From NCBI GenBank assembly GCA_019247235.1, contig JAFAPG010000442.1:1-6421 (forward strand): a stretch of 6,421 nt of DNA. The letters are read 5' to 3'. The notes beneath the pieces are model-generated. The model was given only the letters and a program-made list of their open reading frames with translations. It did no database searches and was not told where the DNA came from. This document shows, in pieces, positions 1 through 6,421 of this stretch. Every line of letters begins with the position of its first letter. Position 1 is the first letter of the stretch. The translations under genes were made by a program, and so were the position numbers. This stretch comes from Acidobacteriota bacterium (GTDB lineage Bacteria > Acidobacteriota > Terriglobia > Terriglobales > Acidobacteriaceae).

Positions 1-557
1 CAGATCGCGAGCGGCAGGAGCTGGCACGGCTGGACAGCTGCGAGGTGCTGGAATCGCCCCTAAGTTCGGAGGTAAGCTACCCGCGCGCGGTGGCGCTTGG
101 ACATCTTGCCGAAGTACTCGACGAATTGCTGCCCGACCGCGAAGCCAACGATGCCGTCTTCCGGCTGACGGTTTCAGTGCTGGCGCAACTTAAAAAACCT
201 CCATTGTGGCTCCCCATCACCTATTTCGATCTCTGGATGGCCTGCCTGATGGGCTATTTGCCGGATTTATCCGGCTGCATTGTATGCGGACGCATCCTGA
301 ATGGAAGCCGGGCGTTTTTTCACGTACTCACCGACGGCCTGATGTGCTCCGAGCACAAACGCGTGGCCTCGGCGGAGATCTCTTCGGACTCGCGCCAGCT
401 CGCGGCCGCGATGTTGCGCGCCCCGCTCGCCTCATTAAAGACTCGCGCCGCCGGCCGATCAGCCCCAGATCTTCGCCGCTTCTTACTTGAAACTCTGGAA
501 CGGCACATTGAGAAGAAACTGCTGACACGGGGAATGCTCGACCGCATTAGCGGCTAA
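1..557 (+). CDS. recO: DNA repair protein RecO, C-terminal part (5' end cut by the window)
   Basis: RecO binds single-stranded DNA and, with RecR, helps load RecA onto SSB-coated gaps in the RecF repair pathway; it acts in the cytoplasm. The frame is open from base 3, so the gene enters from the left; 184 residues are visible, and about 60-70 residues (the OB-fold) should lie upstream, judging from the usual RecO length of around 240-250. The visible part begins with the family-typical RLDSCEV stretch. It continues with an all-helical section containing SYPRAVALGHLAEVLDELLP and YFDLWMACLMGYLPDLSGC. The zinc-site region follows: CxxC at bases 276-287, then Cys at 345-347 and His at 354-356. 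The final ligand is therefore His, where many homologues have Cys. The in-frame GTG at base 45 lies inside the conserved region and is not the true start. The stop is TAA at 555-557. A terminator-like hairpin follows 38 bases later. Family assignment is from recognition of the sequence and is firm. Confidence 0.93.
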   Translation, partial: DRERQELARLDSCEVLESPLSSEVSYPRAVALGHLAEVLDELLPDREANDAVFRLTVSVLAQLKKPPLWLPITYFDLWMACLMGYLPDLSGCIVCGRILNGSRAFFHVLTDGLMCSEHKRVASAEISSDSRQLAAAMLRAPLASLKTRAAGRSAPDLRRFLLETLERHIEKKLLTRGMLDRISG

Positions 558-595
558 CTAAACGCCGGTTATAGGTAAATGCGAACTTCAGGCTT

Positions 596-626
596 CAACC
601 CGTGGGCAAGAGCAGGGTTGCTTTTT
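596..626 (+). terminator. Probable intrinsic terminator downstream of recO
   Basis: CAACCC (596-601) pairs with GGGTTG (615-620) across a 13-base loop, and the stem is followed by C and five T residues (622-626). Position and polarity fit termination of the recO transcript 38 bases after its stop. The stem is only 6 bp and the loop is large, although GC/GC pairing inside the loop could shorten it. I rate it as likely but not strong. Confidence 0.5.
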
Positions 627-893
627 AGCGTGTCGGTTGCTGGTGCCTCTATCTGTACTGAATTCGTACCTTCACCCGGCAAAGAATATTATTTCTGCAC
701 TCGTGTACCTTACCAGAGAGCTGCTGCGGTCTCATCCAATGGCAATGTGTACTAGCTCGAGATGATACAAATCACGCATTCAATGATCCGGTCGCATGGT
801 GTGGGGCAAGAATTTCCCCGATTATTAGGGAATGGGCGGAAGAATACACAGAGCTCAGCAAACCAGAGCTTTAGTAAGCAATAGAATGGGAGA

Positions 894-926
894 GACCGCG
901 GACTTGTGGTTGCGAACTGCGCGGTC
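894..926. repeat. Perfect 7-bp GC-rich inverted repeat upstream of the hypothetical gene
   Basis: GACCGCG (894-900) and CGCGGTC (920-926) are perfect reverse complements separated by 19 bases. The spacer contains a smaller GTT-GCG-AAC hairpin (909-917). The element ends 62 bases before the chosen ATG at 989. It could be an operator for a dimeric regulator or a structured 5' leader. It has no T-tract after it, so it is not an intrinsic terminator. The symmetry is directly visible; any function is inference. Confidence 0.4.
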
Positions 927-988
927 CCTAGGTTCCCTCGGACTCGCGAAACTCTGGACCACTGCTAAGAAGGGTGGCTTTGACTTTC

Positions 989-2113
989 ATGACCTTGCGT
1001 TCGATGATGCTGTCGGTAATTCTTGGCATAGCATTCCTCTCGCGATCGCAGTCACCAACCGCGGGTGGTCAGGTGAAACCTGAGGAGGCTGTTCCAACTT
1101 TTTCAATTTCCTTCCAAACCGAGGAAGAGATTACCGGCCTCAGCCTTTCTCCCGCGATCTTGTTTCCCATTCAGTGCACGAGCGACGGTACGGCATTCCT
1201 CAATATGTTACGGTTGCCGGATTTCAGGACTCGATTACTGCTGTCGGTATCTCTTTCGCGCGAGACTCACACATTCCTCCCCGAACAGGCGCCTGGCCTC
1301 TATGACATGCGTGTAGAAGATTCTTATGTGTCGGAGAAGAACGTTATCTTCCCAGTCGAAGCTGCTGAGCAAGAGGAAAGGGGAAAACAGGTGGTGCTCA
1401 AGCCTAACGGCGAAACGGAGGAGACGCTCCGCAATCTCAAGGAGCATCACAAATACCTTCTGAGGTTTGCTCGAGATGGCAGCTTCCTGTGGAGCTCAAG
1501 AATCGACGACCTCCAACGATTTGAGGTCGAGCGTCTGGGCTTGTTCGCATCCGGCACGATGTTGGTATATGGACATGACAGTATGAGTCATGAACCAGGT
1601 TTAGCTTTGCTCAAGGAAGATGGAACTCTGCTCACATATCTTGAGCCTCCGGCTAGAGCTTTGCCTAAGAGTGCGTTCCTGCGGGAGTCGGACGGCACAG
1701 AATCTATCCGGGTTGCCCCTACTCAGCTTGTTCCCTCTGGCCCCTTCCTTTTGATCTTGCAAAACAGCATCCCCGAAAATACCAGACACGTTTCCGAAAG
1801 CAGTACGACATATCCGTTGCTTGAAGTCAGCGAAAGTGGCAGGATTCGCCCCATTCAACCCAAGCTGCCAGAACACGTTCATGTTGAAAGGCTAATCGCT
1901 AGTGACGACAATATCTATGCGCGTGGAACTGGACCTGACAGGTTTATTTACGAAATAGATCGGCAAGATGGAAAGGTCCTTGCTCGTTTCCAGGAACCTT
2001 CGAGTACAGCTTTCGTGGCCTGCGTTCACGATGGGCAGTTCGTTGCTTTTAACCATGCCGATGGACACTCCTTGAGTCCTCTGGTTGGTTCGGGACGCGA
2101 GTCGATGCGCTGA
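989..2113 (+). CDS. Hypothetical exported protein, beta-propeller-like
   Basis: Function is unknown. I start it at ATG 989 (374 residues), with AGAAGG/GGGTGG at 968-977 as ribosome binding site; the upstream in-frame GTG at 974 abuts that site and is less likely, while ATG 1004 or 1007 is possible. The N-terminus has Arg4 then a hydrophobic run (MMLSVILGIAFL, residues 6-17), resembling a Sec signal peptide, so the protein is probably exported. The rest shows recurring beta-strand and turn patterns: CTSDGTAFL (63-71), YLLRFARDGSFLW (156-168), LGLFASGTMLVYG (183-195), LALLKEDGTLL (205-215), LLEVSESGRI (277-286), IASDDNIYARG (303-313), IYEIDRQDGKVLARF (320-334). Such hydrophobic-x-x-DG repeats are typical of six- or seven-bladed propellers, and the arrangement recalls uncharacterised propeller-like proteins that I remember as common in Acidobacteriota. 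No catalytic motif is visible. The gene is more AT-rich than recO or glyS and interrupts the recO-glyQ neighbourhood. The reading frame is solid; the fold is inference. Confidence 0.75.
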   Translation: MTLRSMMLSVILGIAFLSRSQSPTAGGQVKPEEAVPTFSISFQTEEEITGLSLSPAILFPIQCTSDGTAFLNMLRLPDFRTRLLLSVSLSRETHTFLPEQAPGLYDMRVEDSYVSEKNVIFPVEAAEQEERGKQVVLKPNGETEETLRNLKEHHKYLLRFARDGSFLWSSRIDDLQRFEVERLGLFASGTMLVYGHDSMSHEPGLALLKEDGTLLTYLEPPARALPKSAFLRESDGTESIRVAPTQLVPSGPFLLILQNSIPENTRHVSESSTTYPLLEVSESGRIRPIQPKLPEHVHVERLIASDDNIYARGTGPDRFIYEIDRQDGKVLARFQEPSSTAFVACVHDGQFVAFNHADGHSLSPLVGSGRESMR

Positions 2114-2260
2114 TCGTATGGTAAAAAAACACGCGCACTCAGCAATCTTTTGCCCTCTGGGCCGGTGGTCGGTCTGCGATATTTGTTTACACATCTTTCA
2201 TGATCACTCGGGTACTCGCGGTGCCATGGTGACGATTTTGGCTGCTGAAATGGTGAACGG

Positions 2261-2290
2261 CTGACGGTAAGGTCGAGTTCCGTTTACAAT
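2261..2290 (+). promoter_or_regulatory. Candidate sigma70-type promoter for glyQ
   Basis: CTGACG (2261-2266, 4 of 6 matches to TTGACA) and TACAAT (2285-2290, 5 of 6 matches to TATAAT) are separated by 18 bases. Initiation would fall near 2297, giving a leader of about 84 bases before the glyQ ATG. That leader contains a small stem, TGGGC (2342-2346) with GCCCA (2355-2359), 21 bases ahead of the ATG. No T-box antiterminator consensus was seen. The call rests on consensus matching by eye. Confidence 0.4.
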
Positions 2291-2380
2291 CTCCATTATC
2301 CCGCGCTGCTAGCAAATACAGCTCGTCGGCGGAACTGAGGCTGGGCGGGGCTTGGCCCAACGCTCATAGAAGTCCTATTC

Positions 2381-3367
2381 ATGGCAGAGAACCCAGAAAA
2401 ACGGCCTACGTTTCAGGAGCTTATGCTGCGGCTGCAGAGTTTCTGGGGCGAGCGGGGATGCGTACTCCAACCGCCCTTTGATCTCGAGGTGGGAGCGGGA
2501 ACGATGGCGCCTGAGACCTTTCTGCGGGTGCTTGGCGCGGAGCCTTACAAAGTAGCCTACCTGCAGCCCTCGCGGCGTCCCGCTGACGGGCGCTATGGCG
2601 AGAACCCCAACCGACTCTATAAGCATCTGCAGTTGCAAGTTATCCTCAAACCTCCGCCCGAAGACATCCAGGAAATGTATCTGGGTTCGCTGCGAGCGAT
2701 GGGCATCGACCTCACCCAGCACGATATTAAGTTTGAAGAGGACAACTGGGAGGCACCCACTTTGGGCGCCTGGGGCATCGGTTGGCAGGTGATGCTTGAT
2801 GGACTCGAGATCACCCAATTCACCTATTTCCAACAGTGCGGTGGATTAGACCTGAATCCGATCTCAGTCGAGTTAACCTATGGACTGGAGCGCATTGCCG
2901 CTTTTCTCGAAGACGTGGACTCGATTTATGACATCGTGTGGACACGCGATCCCGTTACCGGCAAGGTCATGAGTTATCGAGACGTGCGCCTGGCCGAGGA
3001 GCTTGAGCTCTCGGTCTACAACTTCGAAATGGCCGACATCGATAAGACGTGGCAGCATTTCGGTTTATGCGAGGCAGAATGTCAAGCTTTGCTCGAAGGC
3101 TATGATCGCTTACACGACAACAAAGAACTCAGCCCCGTTGAGAAAAAGCGCTTTCCCCTTCTCGCCGCCTACGAGCTTTGCTTGAAGTGTTCACACCTGT
3201 TCAATGTTCTCGACGCTCGAGGTGCAATTTCGGTTACCGAGCGAGTGGGAGTGATGGGCCGCGTGCGTGCACTTGCCGTCGGCATCGCCAGGGCGTGGGT
3301 TGATCAACGGACGAGCGCGCCCCTGCCCGAGGAAGATGCGGGAATGGTTGTAGTTGCCAATGCCTGA
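2381..3367 (+). CDS. glyQ: Glycine--tRNA ligase alpha subunit
   Basis: This is the catalytic subunit of the bacterial alpha2beta2 glycyl-tRNA synthetase, a class II enzyme that activates glycine with ATP and transfers it to tRNA-Gly in the cytoplasm. It has 328 residues, slightly longer than the roughly 300 of E. coli GlyQ; the excess is a few residues at the N-terminus and a longer, poorly conserved C-terminal tail. Nearly every family landmark is present: FQELMLRLQSFWGERGCVLQ (11-30), VGAGTMAPETFLR (37-49), YLQPSRRPADGRYGENPNRL (60-79), EEDNWEAPTLGAWGIGW (119-135), EITQFTYFQQCGG (143-155), the class II motif 3-type YGLERIA (167-173), and FNVLDARGAISVTER (274-288). ATG 2381 has AGAAG 8 bases upstream and places the conserved block at the expected distance. 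The last codons overlap glyS by 8 bases, which supports coupled expression of the two subunits. No key residue appears to be missing. Confidence 0.98.
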   Translation: MAENPEKRPTFQELMLRLQSFWGERGCVLQPPFDLEVGAGTMAPETFLRVLGAEPYKVAYLQPSRRPADGRYGENPNRLYKHLQLQVILKPPPEDIQEMYLGSLRAMGIDLTQHDIKFEEDNWEAPTLGAWGIGWQVMLDGLEITQFTYFQQCGGLDLNPISVELTYGLERIAAFLEDVDSIYDIVWTRDPVTGKVMSYRDVRLAEELELSVYNFEMADIDKTWQHFGLCEAECQALLEGYDRLHDNKELSPVEKKRFPLLAAYELCLKCSHLFNVLDARGAISVTERVGVMGRVRALAVGIARAWVDQRTSAPLPEEDAGMVVVANA

Positions 3368-5504
3368 ATTCCTTTTAGAAATCGGCACCGAGGAAATTCC
3401 TGCCAGAATGATCGCGAGCGCGCAGGAAGAACTCGAGCGCCGCCTTCGAGAGCTACTCGCGCGGGAGCGCCTCACCGCTGCCCGGCCTCGCGGCTTCTCC
3501 ACTCCGCGACGGCTGGCGGTGCTGGTCTCCGGCATTCCGTTGGCGCAGGCCGACGTCAGCGAGCGGCTTACTGGACCCGCCGTAAGTGTCGCATTCAGGG
3601 ACGGGCAGCCTACAGCCGCTGCCCACGCTTTCGCCAAGAAAGCGGGCGTAGAGGTCACAAAATTAGACCGGGTGGCGACGCCTAAAGGCGAATACCTTTC
3701 CGCCCAGATCACAAGGAAGGGCCGCCCGGCCTGCGATGTAATCGCGAAATCGCTGGCCAAGGAAATTGCTTCGATCTACTGGCCCAAGAGCATGTACTGG
3801 CAGAAGCCAAGCGAGCGCTTCGTCCGTCCAGTTCGCTGGCTGGTGGCTATGCTCGACGATGAAGTAGTGCCCTTCGAAGTTGGTGGGGTTCGTTCGGGGA
3901 ACCGGTCGCGTGGCCATAGAATTCTCTCTCCGGGGGAGGTGCTCATTCCGCGCGCCGGAGCTCCCTACGTAGACGCGCTAAGCCAGGCCTGCGTTCTCGA
4001 TCGCGAGGAGCGTGAGCAGCGCATTCGTAACGCGCTTGCCGAGAGAGCTACGACGATTCCCGGCGCTCGCTGGTGTGAAGACCTCGCCTTACTGGAGACG
4101 GTTGTCAATCTGACGGAATGGCCATCGGTCATTGTTGGCAGTTTCGACGGGGAATTTCTCCGGCTTCCCGAAGAAATACTGATAACGGTTATGCGCGACC
4201 ATCAAAAGTATTTCGCCCTGCGAGGCTCCGAGGGCAAGCTCCTGCCCCACTTCCTGGCGGTGCTGAATACAGACGGAGACCCCCAAGGCCTAATTCGACA
4301 TGGCAATGAGCGAGTTCTGCGCGCCCGCTTCAATGATGCGCGATTTTTCTGGGAGAGCGATCAAAAACATTCTCTGCGCGAGCGGCTCCCCTGGCTGAAA
4401 AACGTTACCTTCCAGAAAGATCTCGGAAACTATTATGAAAAAACCATGCGAGTCCAGCGCCTGTGCAGCTGGGCCAGCGAAATCATTCGCGAGGCCGGAG
4501 TTGAGGTTCGGCCTGGCGTCGTACATAAGGCCGCCTGTCTGGCCAAGACGGACCTCACCACGGAATTGGTTAAGGAGTTCACCGAACTTGAGGGCATTGT
4601 GGGGGGACTCTATGCCTCCGTGCAGACGCTCGACCGCGGCATGCCCGCCGCTACCCAGCAGCTGATCGCAGAGGTAATTTACGATCAATACAAGCCCAAG
4701 TCGGCGGACGATTCCGTTCCTCGCAGCATGGAGGGGGCTGTACTGTCGATTTGCGACAAGGCTGACACGATCGCGGGGATGTTTGCTTTAGGGCTTGCCC
4801 CAACTGGGTCGAAGGATCCTTTTGCCCTGCGACGTCAAGCCAATGCTATCGTCAAGACCATTGCCGAGCACAAGTTGCCCCTTAGCCTGCTGCGGCTACT
4901 CGAACTCGCGCGAGAAACCTACCGTGGCTCGGCGGCAGAACAGAGGTTTAATGCCGACCTATCTTACGCCGAAGCCGTCCAAGCTTTCTTCCGTGAGCGC
5001 TTCGAATTCTACCTGGGAGAGCAGCTGGGCGTGGCTTACGACGTGGTAAAAGCGGTTGTAGCGGCCGGTTGCGATGATGTTTCGGACGCGGTCTCCCGAG
5101 CCAAAGCCGTTGGCGAAGTGCGCGGGAGTCCCGATTTTGACTCTATTTCCGTTGCCTTTAAACGCATTAAGAACATCTTGCGCCAGGCTCGCGAGACCGG
5201 AAAGCAAGTCGCGGCCGGGGTTGATCCTGCGGCTTTCCGCGAACCAGAGGAAAAACAGCTCGGCCAACAGATTCCCCTGATCGCGGCGCTGGTAAACAGT
5301 CTCCGCCAGAGTCGGGAGTACGCGGGCGCCTTGGCGGAAATTTCTCGAATTCGGCCCGCAGTGGACTTATTTTTCGATAGAGTAATGGTAATGGTTGAAG
5401 ACGAACGTCTACGCGCCAATCGGCTCGCGCTTTTGGAGACGCTACTCAAAGAGTTTTCTACCATTGCCGACTTCTCCGAGATTGTTATCGAAGGAAAGTC
5501 ATAG
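3360..5504 (+). CDS. glyS: Glycine--tRNA ligase beta subunit
   Basis: The beta subunit pairs with GlyQ and provides most of the tRNA-Gly binding surface, including the anticodon-binding domain. I start it at ATG 3360 (714 residues), because the protein then begins with the family-typical MPEFLLEIGTEEIPA; a TTG two codons earlier is also in frame. ATG 3360 sits inside the last codons of glyQ (overlap 3360-3367), so ribosomes finishing glyQ probably reinitiate here. Landmarks in order: RGFSTPRRLAVLV (44-56), KSMYW and RFVRPVRWLVAMLDDEVVPF (143-171), ITVMRDHQKYFAL (275-287), FNDARFFWESD (324-334), the degenerate HD-type region with KTDLTTELVKEFTELEGIVG (396-415), SICDKADTIAGMFALG (463-478), KDPFALRRQAN (485-495), and the C-terminal DALR-type anticodon-binding domain ending in FFDRVMVMVEDERLRANRLA (671-690). 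Length is close to the usual 690-720. It is intact, with TAG at 5502-5504 and no visible terminator after it. Confidence 0.98.
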   Translation: MPEFLLEIGTEEIPARMIASAQEELERRLRELLARERLTAARPRGFSTPRRLAVLVSGIPLAQADVSERLTGPAVSVAFRDGQPTAAAHAFAKKAGVEVTKLDRVATPKGEYLSAQITRKGRPACDVIAKSLAKEIASIYWPKSMYWQKPSERFVRPVRWLVAMLDDEVVPFEVGGVRSGNRSRGHRILSPGEVLIPRAGAPYVDALSQACVLDREEREQRIRNALAERATTIPGARWCEDLALLETVVNLTEWPSVIVGSFDGEFLRLPEEILITVMRDHQKYFALRGSEGKLLPHFLAVLNTDGDPQGLIRHGNERVLRARFNDARFFWESDQKHSLRERLPWLKNVTFQKDLGNYYEKTMRVQRLCSWASEIIREAGVEVRPGVVHKAACLAKTDLTTELVKEFTELEGIVGGLYASVQTLDRGMPAATQQLIAEVIYDQYKPKSADDSVPRSMEGAVLSICDKADTIAGMFALGLAPTGSKDPFALRRQANAIVKTIAEHKLPLSLLRLLELARETYRGSAAEQRFNADLSYAEAVQAFFRERFEFYLGEQLGVAYDVVKAVVAAGCDDVSDAVSRAKAVGEVRGSPDFDSISVAFKRIKNILRQARETGKQVAAGVDPAAFREPEEKQLGQQIPLIAALVNSLRQSREYAGALAEISRIRPAVDLFFDRVMVMVEDERLRANRLALLETLLKEFSTIADFSEIVIEGKS

Positions 5505-5512
5505 ACCCAAAG

Positions 5513-5539
5513 CACTCACAAAAGATCTAGACACTCACA
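5513..5539. repeat. 8-base direct repeat in the glyS-ppdK gap
   Basis: CACTCACA occurs at 5513-5520 and again at 5532-5539, a centre-to-centre distance of 19 bases, with the palindrome AGATCT (5523-5528) between the copies. The pair lies 35 bases upstream of the ppdK start. It might be a regulator site on one face of the helix or simply chance; the sequence cannot decide. Confidence 0.25.
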
Positions 5540-5573
5540 TTTTTGAACCTTTCTGAGGACAGGGAGCGCTTCG

Positions 5574-6421
5574 ATGGCTACAGTGACAGTTCCAGACGCC
5601 GCAGGGCAAGAAAGTAAGCACGCCACACCAGATGCGACAGCCAAGTACGTGTATTTCTTCGGTGGGGGAAAGGCTGATGGCAACGGCAAGATGAAGGACG
5701 AGCTGGGCGGCAAAGGCGCGGGTTTAGCGGAAATGACCAATGCCGGCCTTCCCGTGCCTCCAGGGTTCACGATTCAAACCGAAGCCTGCCGTGAATACAT
5801 GAGCCAGGGCCAGGTTTCAAGTGAGGTCAATCGGCAAATGGAAAAGGCCCTCGCTCGACTGGAGGAGCTGCAAGGTCAAAGACTGGGCCGCGGGGACAAC
5901 CCTCTTCTGGTCAGCGTACGTTCCGGAGCTAAGTTTTCTATGCCTGGAATGATGGATACGATCTTGAATCTGGGCCTCAACGACGAGACGGTCGAGTCTC
6001 TAGCTGCGCGCAGCAACAATCCTCGCTTCGCCTATGACTCGTACCGGCGTTTGATTCAGATGTTTGGCAGTGTGGTGCTCGAGATCGAAAAGCACGCCTT
6101 TGACGAAGTATTCGATGCGAAGAAAAAGCAACGTAAGGCGAAACTCGACACTGAGCTAGACGCAAAAGCCTTAAAAGAAATAATCGCCGACTACAAGAAG
6201 GTAGTGAAAAAGCACGCCAAGCGCGATTTTCCTCAGGACCCTCACGAGCAGCTGGTCATGGCGCGAGACGCGGTATTTCGCTCCTGGCAAAATGATCGCG
6301 CCAAGCACTACCGCCGCATCAACAATATCTCCGATGCGCTAGGCACGGCGGTTAACGTTCAGGCCATGGTGTTTGGAAACTTGGGAGACACCAGCGGCAC
6401 CGGGGTTGGCTTCACCCGAAA
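5574..6421 (+). CDS. ppdK: Pyruvate, phosphate dikinase, N-terminal part (3' end cut by the window)
   Basis: PPDK catalyses ATP + pyruvate + phosphate = AMP + phosphoenolpyruvate + diphosphate, linking glycolysis and gluconeogenesis in the cytoplasm. ATG 5574 is preceded by AGGGAG at 5561-5566, seven bases away. The frame stays open to the window end, giving 282 complete codons of an expected 870-900, all within the nucleotide-binding N-terminal domain. Landmarks: KYVYFFGGGKADG (24-36), ELGGKGAGLAEMTNAGLPVP (43-62, with the ATP-site Lys47), VSVRSGAKFSMPGMMDTILN (113-132, with the ATP-site Arg116), RFAYDSYRRLIQMFG, FPQDPHEQL, RSWQNDRAKHYRRIN, and GTAVNVQAMVFGN with SGTGVGFTR at the edge. Many family members begin at or near KYVYFFGGGK, so the first 23 residues, rich in Ala, Thr and Lys, are an extra leader. 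The phosphohistidine and PEP-binding domains lie beyond the window. The gene follows glyS by 69 bases and may share its transcript. Confidence 0.96.
   Translation, partial: MATVTVPDAAGQESKHATPDATAKYVYFFGGGKADGNGKMKDELGGKGAGLAEMTNAGLPVPPGFTIQTEACREYMSQGQVSSEVNRQMEKALARLEELQGQRLGRGDNPLLVSVRSGAKFSMPGMMDTILNLGLNDETVESLAARSNNPRFAYDSYRRLIQMFGSVVLEIEKHAFDEVFDAKKKQRKAKLDTELDAKALKEIIADYKKVVKKHAKRDFPQDPHEQLVMARDAVFRSWQNDRAKHYRRINNISDALGTAVNVQAMVFGNLGDTSGTGVGFTR

Larger units (their letters stand above)
558..988. other. 431-base gap without a convincing gene; possible gene relic and structured DNA
   Basis: No intact gene is supported here. Besides the terminator-like hairpin there are two short open stretches. 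The first starts at ATG 579 and encodes 58 residues to TAG 753-755; its N-terminus is mildly signal-like (GLLFSVSVAGA). The second is open without an ATG from 662 to TAG 872-874. Its distal part reads like ordinary protein (VLARDDTNHAFNDPVAWCG, then ISPIIREWAEEYTEL). A single -1 shift near 741-743 would join the two into a chain of about 98 residues, as expected of a frameshifted relic. The hairpin within the first stretch argues against it being an active gene. A separate 83-codon frame from ATG 832 to 1083 overlaps the next gene and looks spurious. No clear promoter for the downstream gene was found: TATTAT at 687-692 resembles a -10 box but lacks a matching -35. Confidence 0.5.

Noticed and set aside
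814..832. TTCCC/GGGAA inverted repeat with an AT-rich spacer
   Set aside because: Five base pairs with a nine-base spacer is easily met by chance.
832..1083. Open frame of 83 codons overlapping the start of the hypothetical exported protein
   Set aside because: It overlaps the longer, better supported gene from 989, lacks a clear ribosome binding site, and its residues show no recognisable pattern.
2152..2162. GCCC-TCT-GGGC hairpin as a terminator for the hypothetical gene
   Set aside because: The stem is 4 bp and no T-tract follows it on either strand.
1892..2194. 100-codon antisense open frame over the end of the hypothetical gene
   Set aside because: It mostly mirrors the sense gene, has no recognisable domain, and has no supporting promoter or ribosome binding site.
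2226..2264. Twelve-residue open frame upstream of glyQ as a leader peptide
   Set aside because: It has no run of glycine codons, no attenuator follows it, and it would lie mostly upstream of the candidate promoter.
2297..2380. T-box riboswitch controlling glyQS
   Set aside because: The leader is too short for a T-box and no antiterminator consensus or terminator hairpin was seen.
3191..3760. 189-codon antisense open frame across the glyQ-glyS junction
   Set aside because: It lies entirely opposite two strongly conserved genes and its translation is low-complexity Arg/Ser-rich, as expected for a shadow of GC-rich coding DNA.

Overview
The window is a chromosomal housekeeping segment, all of it on the + strand. 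In order it holds the 3' end of recO (DNA repair), a 1.8 kb stretch carrying one poorly characterised secreted-protein gene, the two-subunit glycyl-tRNA synthetase genes glyQ and glyS, and the 5' third of ppdK (pyruvate, phosphate dikinase). Protein style, moderately high GC and the nature of the hypothetical protein suggest a member of the Acidobacteriota (Terriglobia-like soil bacteria). This is from memory of protein families, not a database search, and no marker here proves the phylum.

Layout. 1-557: recO, cut by the left edge. 558-988: 431 bases with no convincing gene. They hold a probable intrinsic terminator for recO, two short open stretches in different frames that may be a gene relic, and a GC-rich 7-bp inverted repeat. 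989-2113: a 374-residue protein with a signal-like N-terminus and repeated Tyr/Phe-x-x-Asp-x-x-Gly strand patterns typical of beta-propeller-like proteins. 2114-2380: intergenic, with a plausible sigma70-type promoter for glyQ. 2381-5504: glyQ and glyS, overlapping by 8 bases. 5505-5573: short gap with an 8-base direct repeat and a good ribosome binding site. 5574-6421: ppdK, cut by the right edge.

How the genes work together. GlyQ and GlyS form the alpha2beta2 bacterial glycyl-tRNA synthetase; their start/stop overlap suggests translational coupling. PpdK interconverts pyruvate and phosphoenolpyruvate. With only 69 bases and no visible terminator after glyS, it may be cotranscribed with glyQS. 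RecO next to glyQS is a recurring neighbourhood in bacteria. The gene between them is the only accessory-looking part and is visibly more AT-rich than glyQS.

I found no CRISPR array, mobile element, tRNA, rRNA or defence system. The unexplained material is confined to 558-2380 and is of modest interest.
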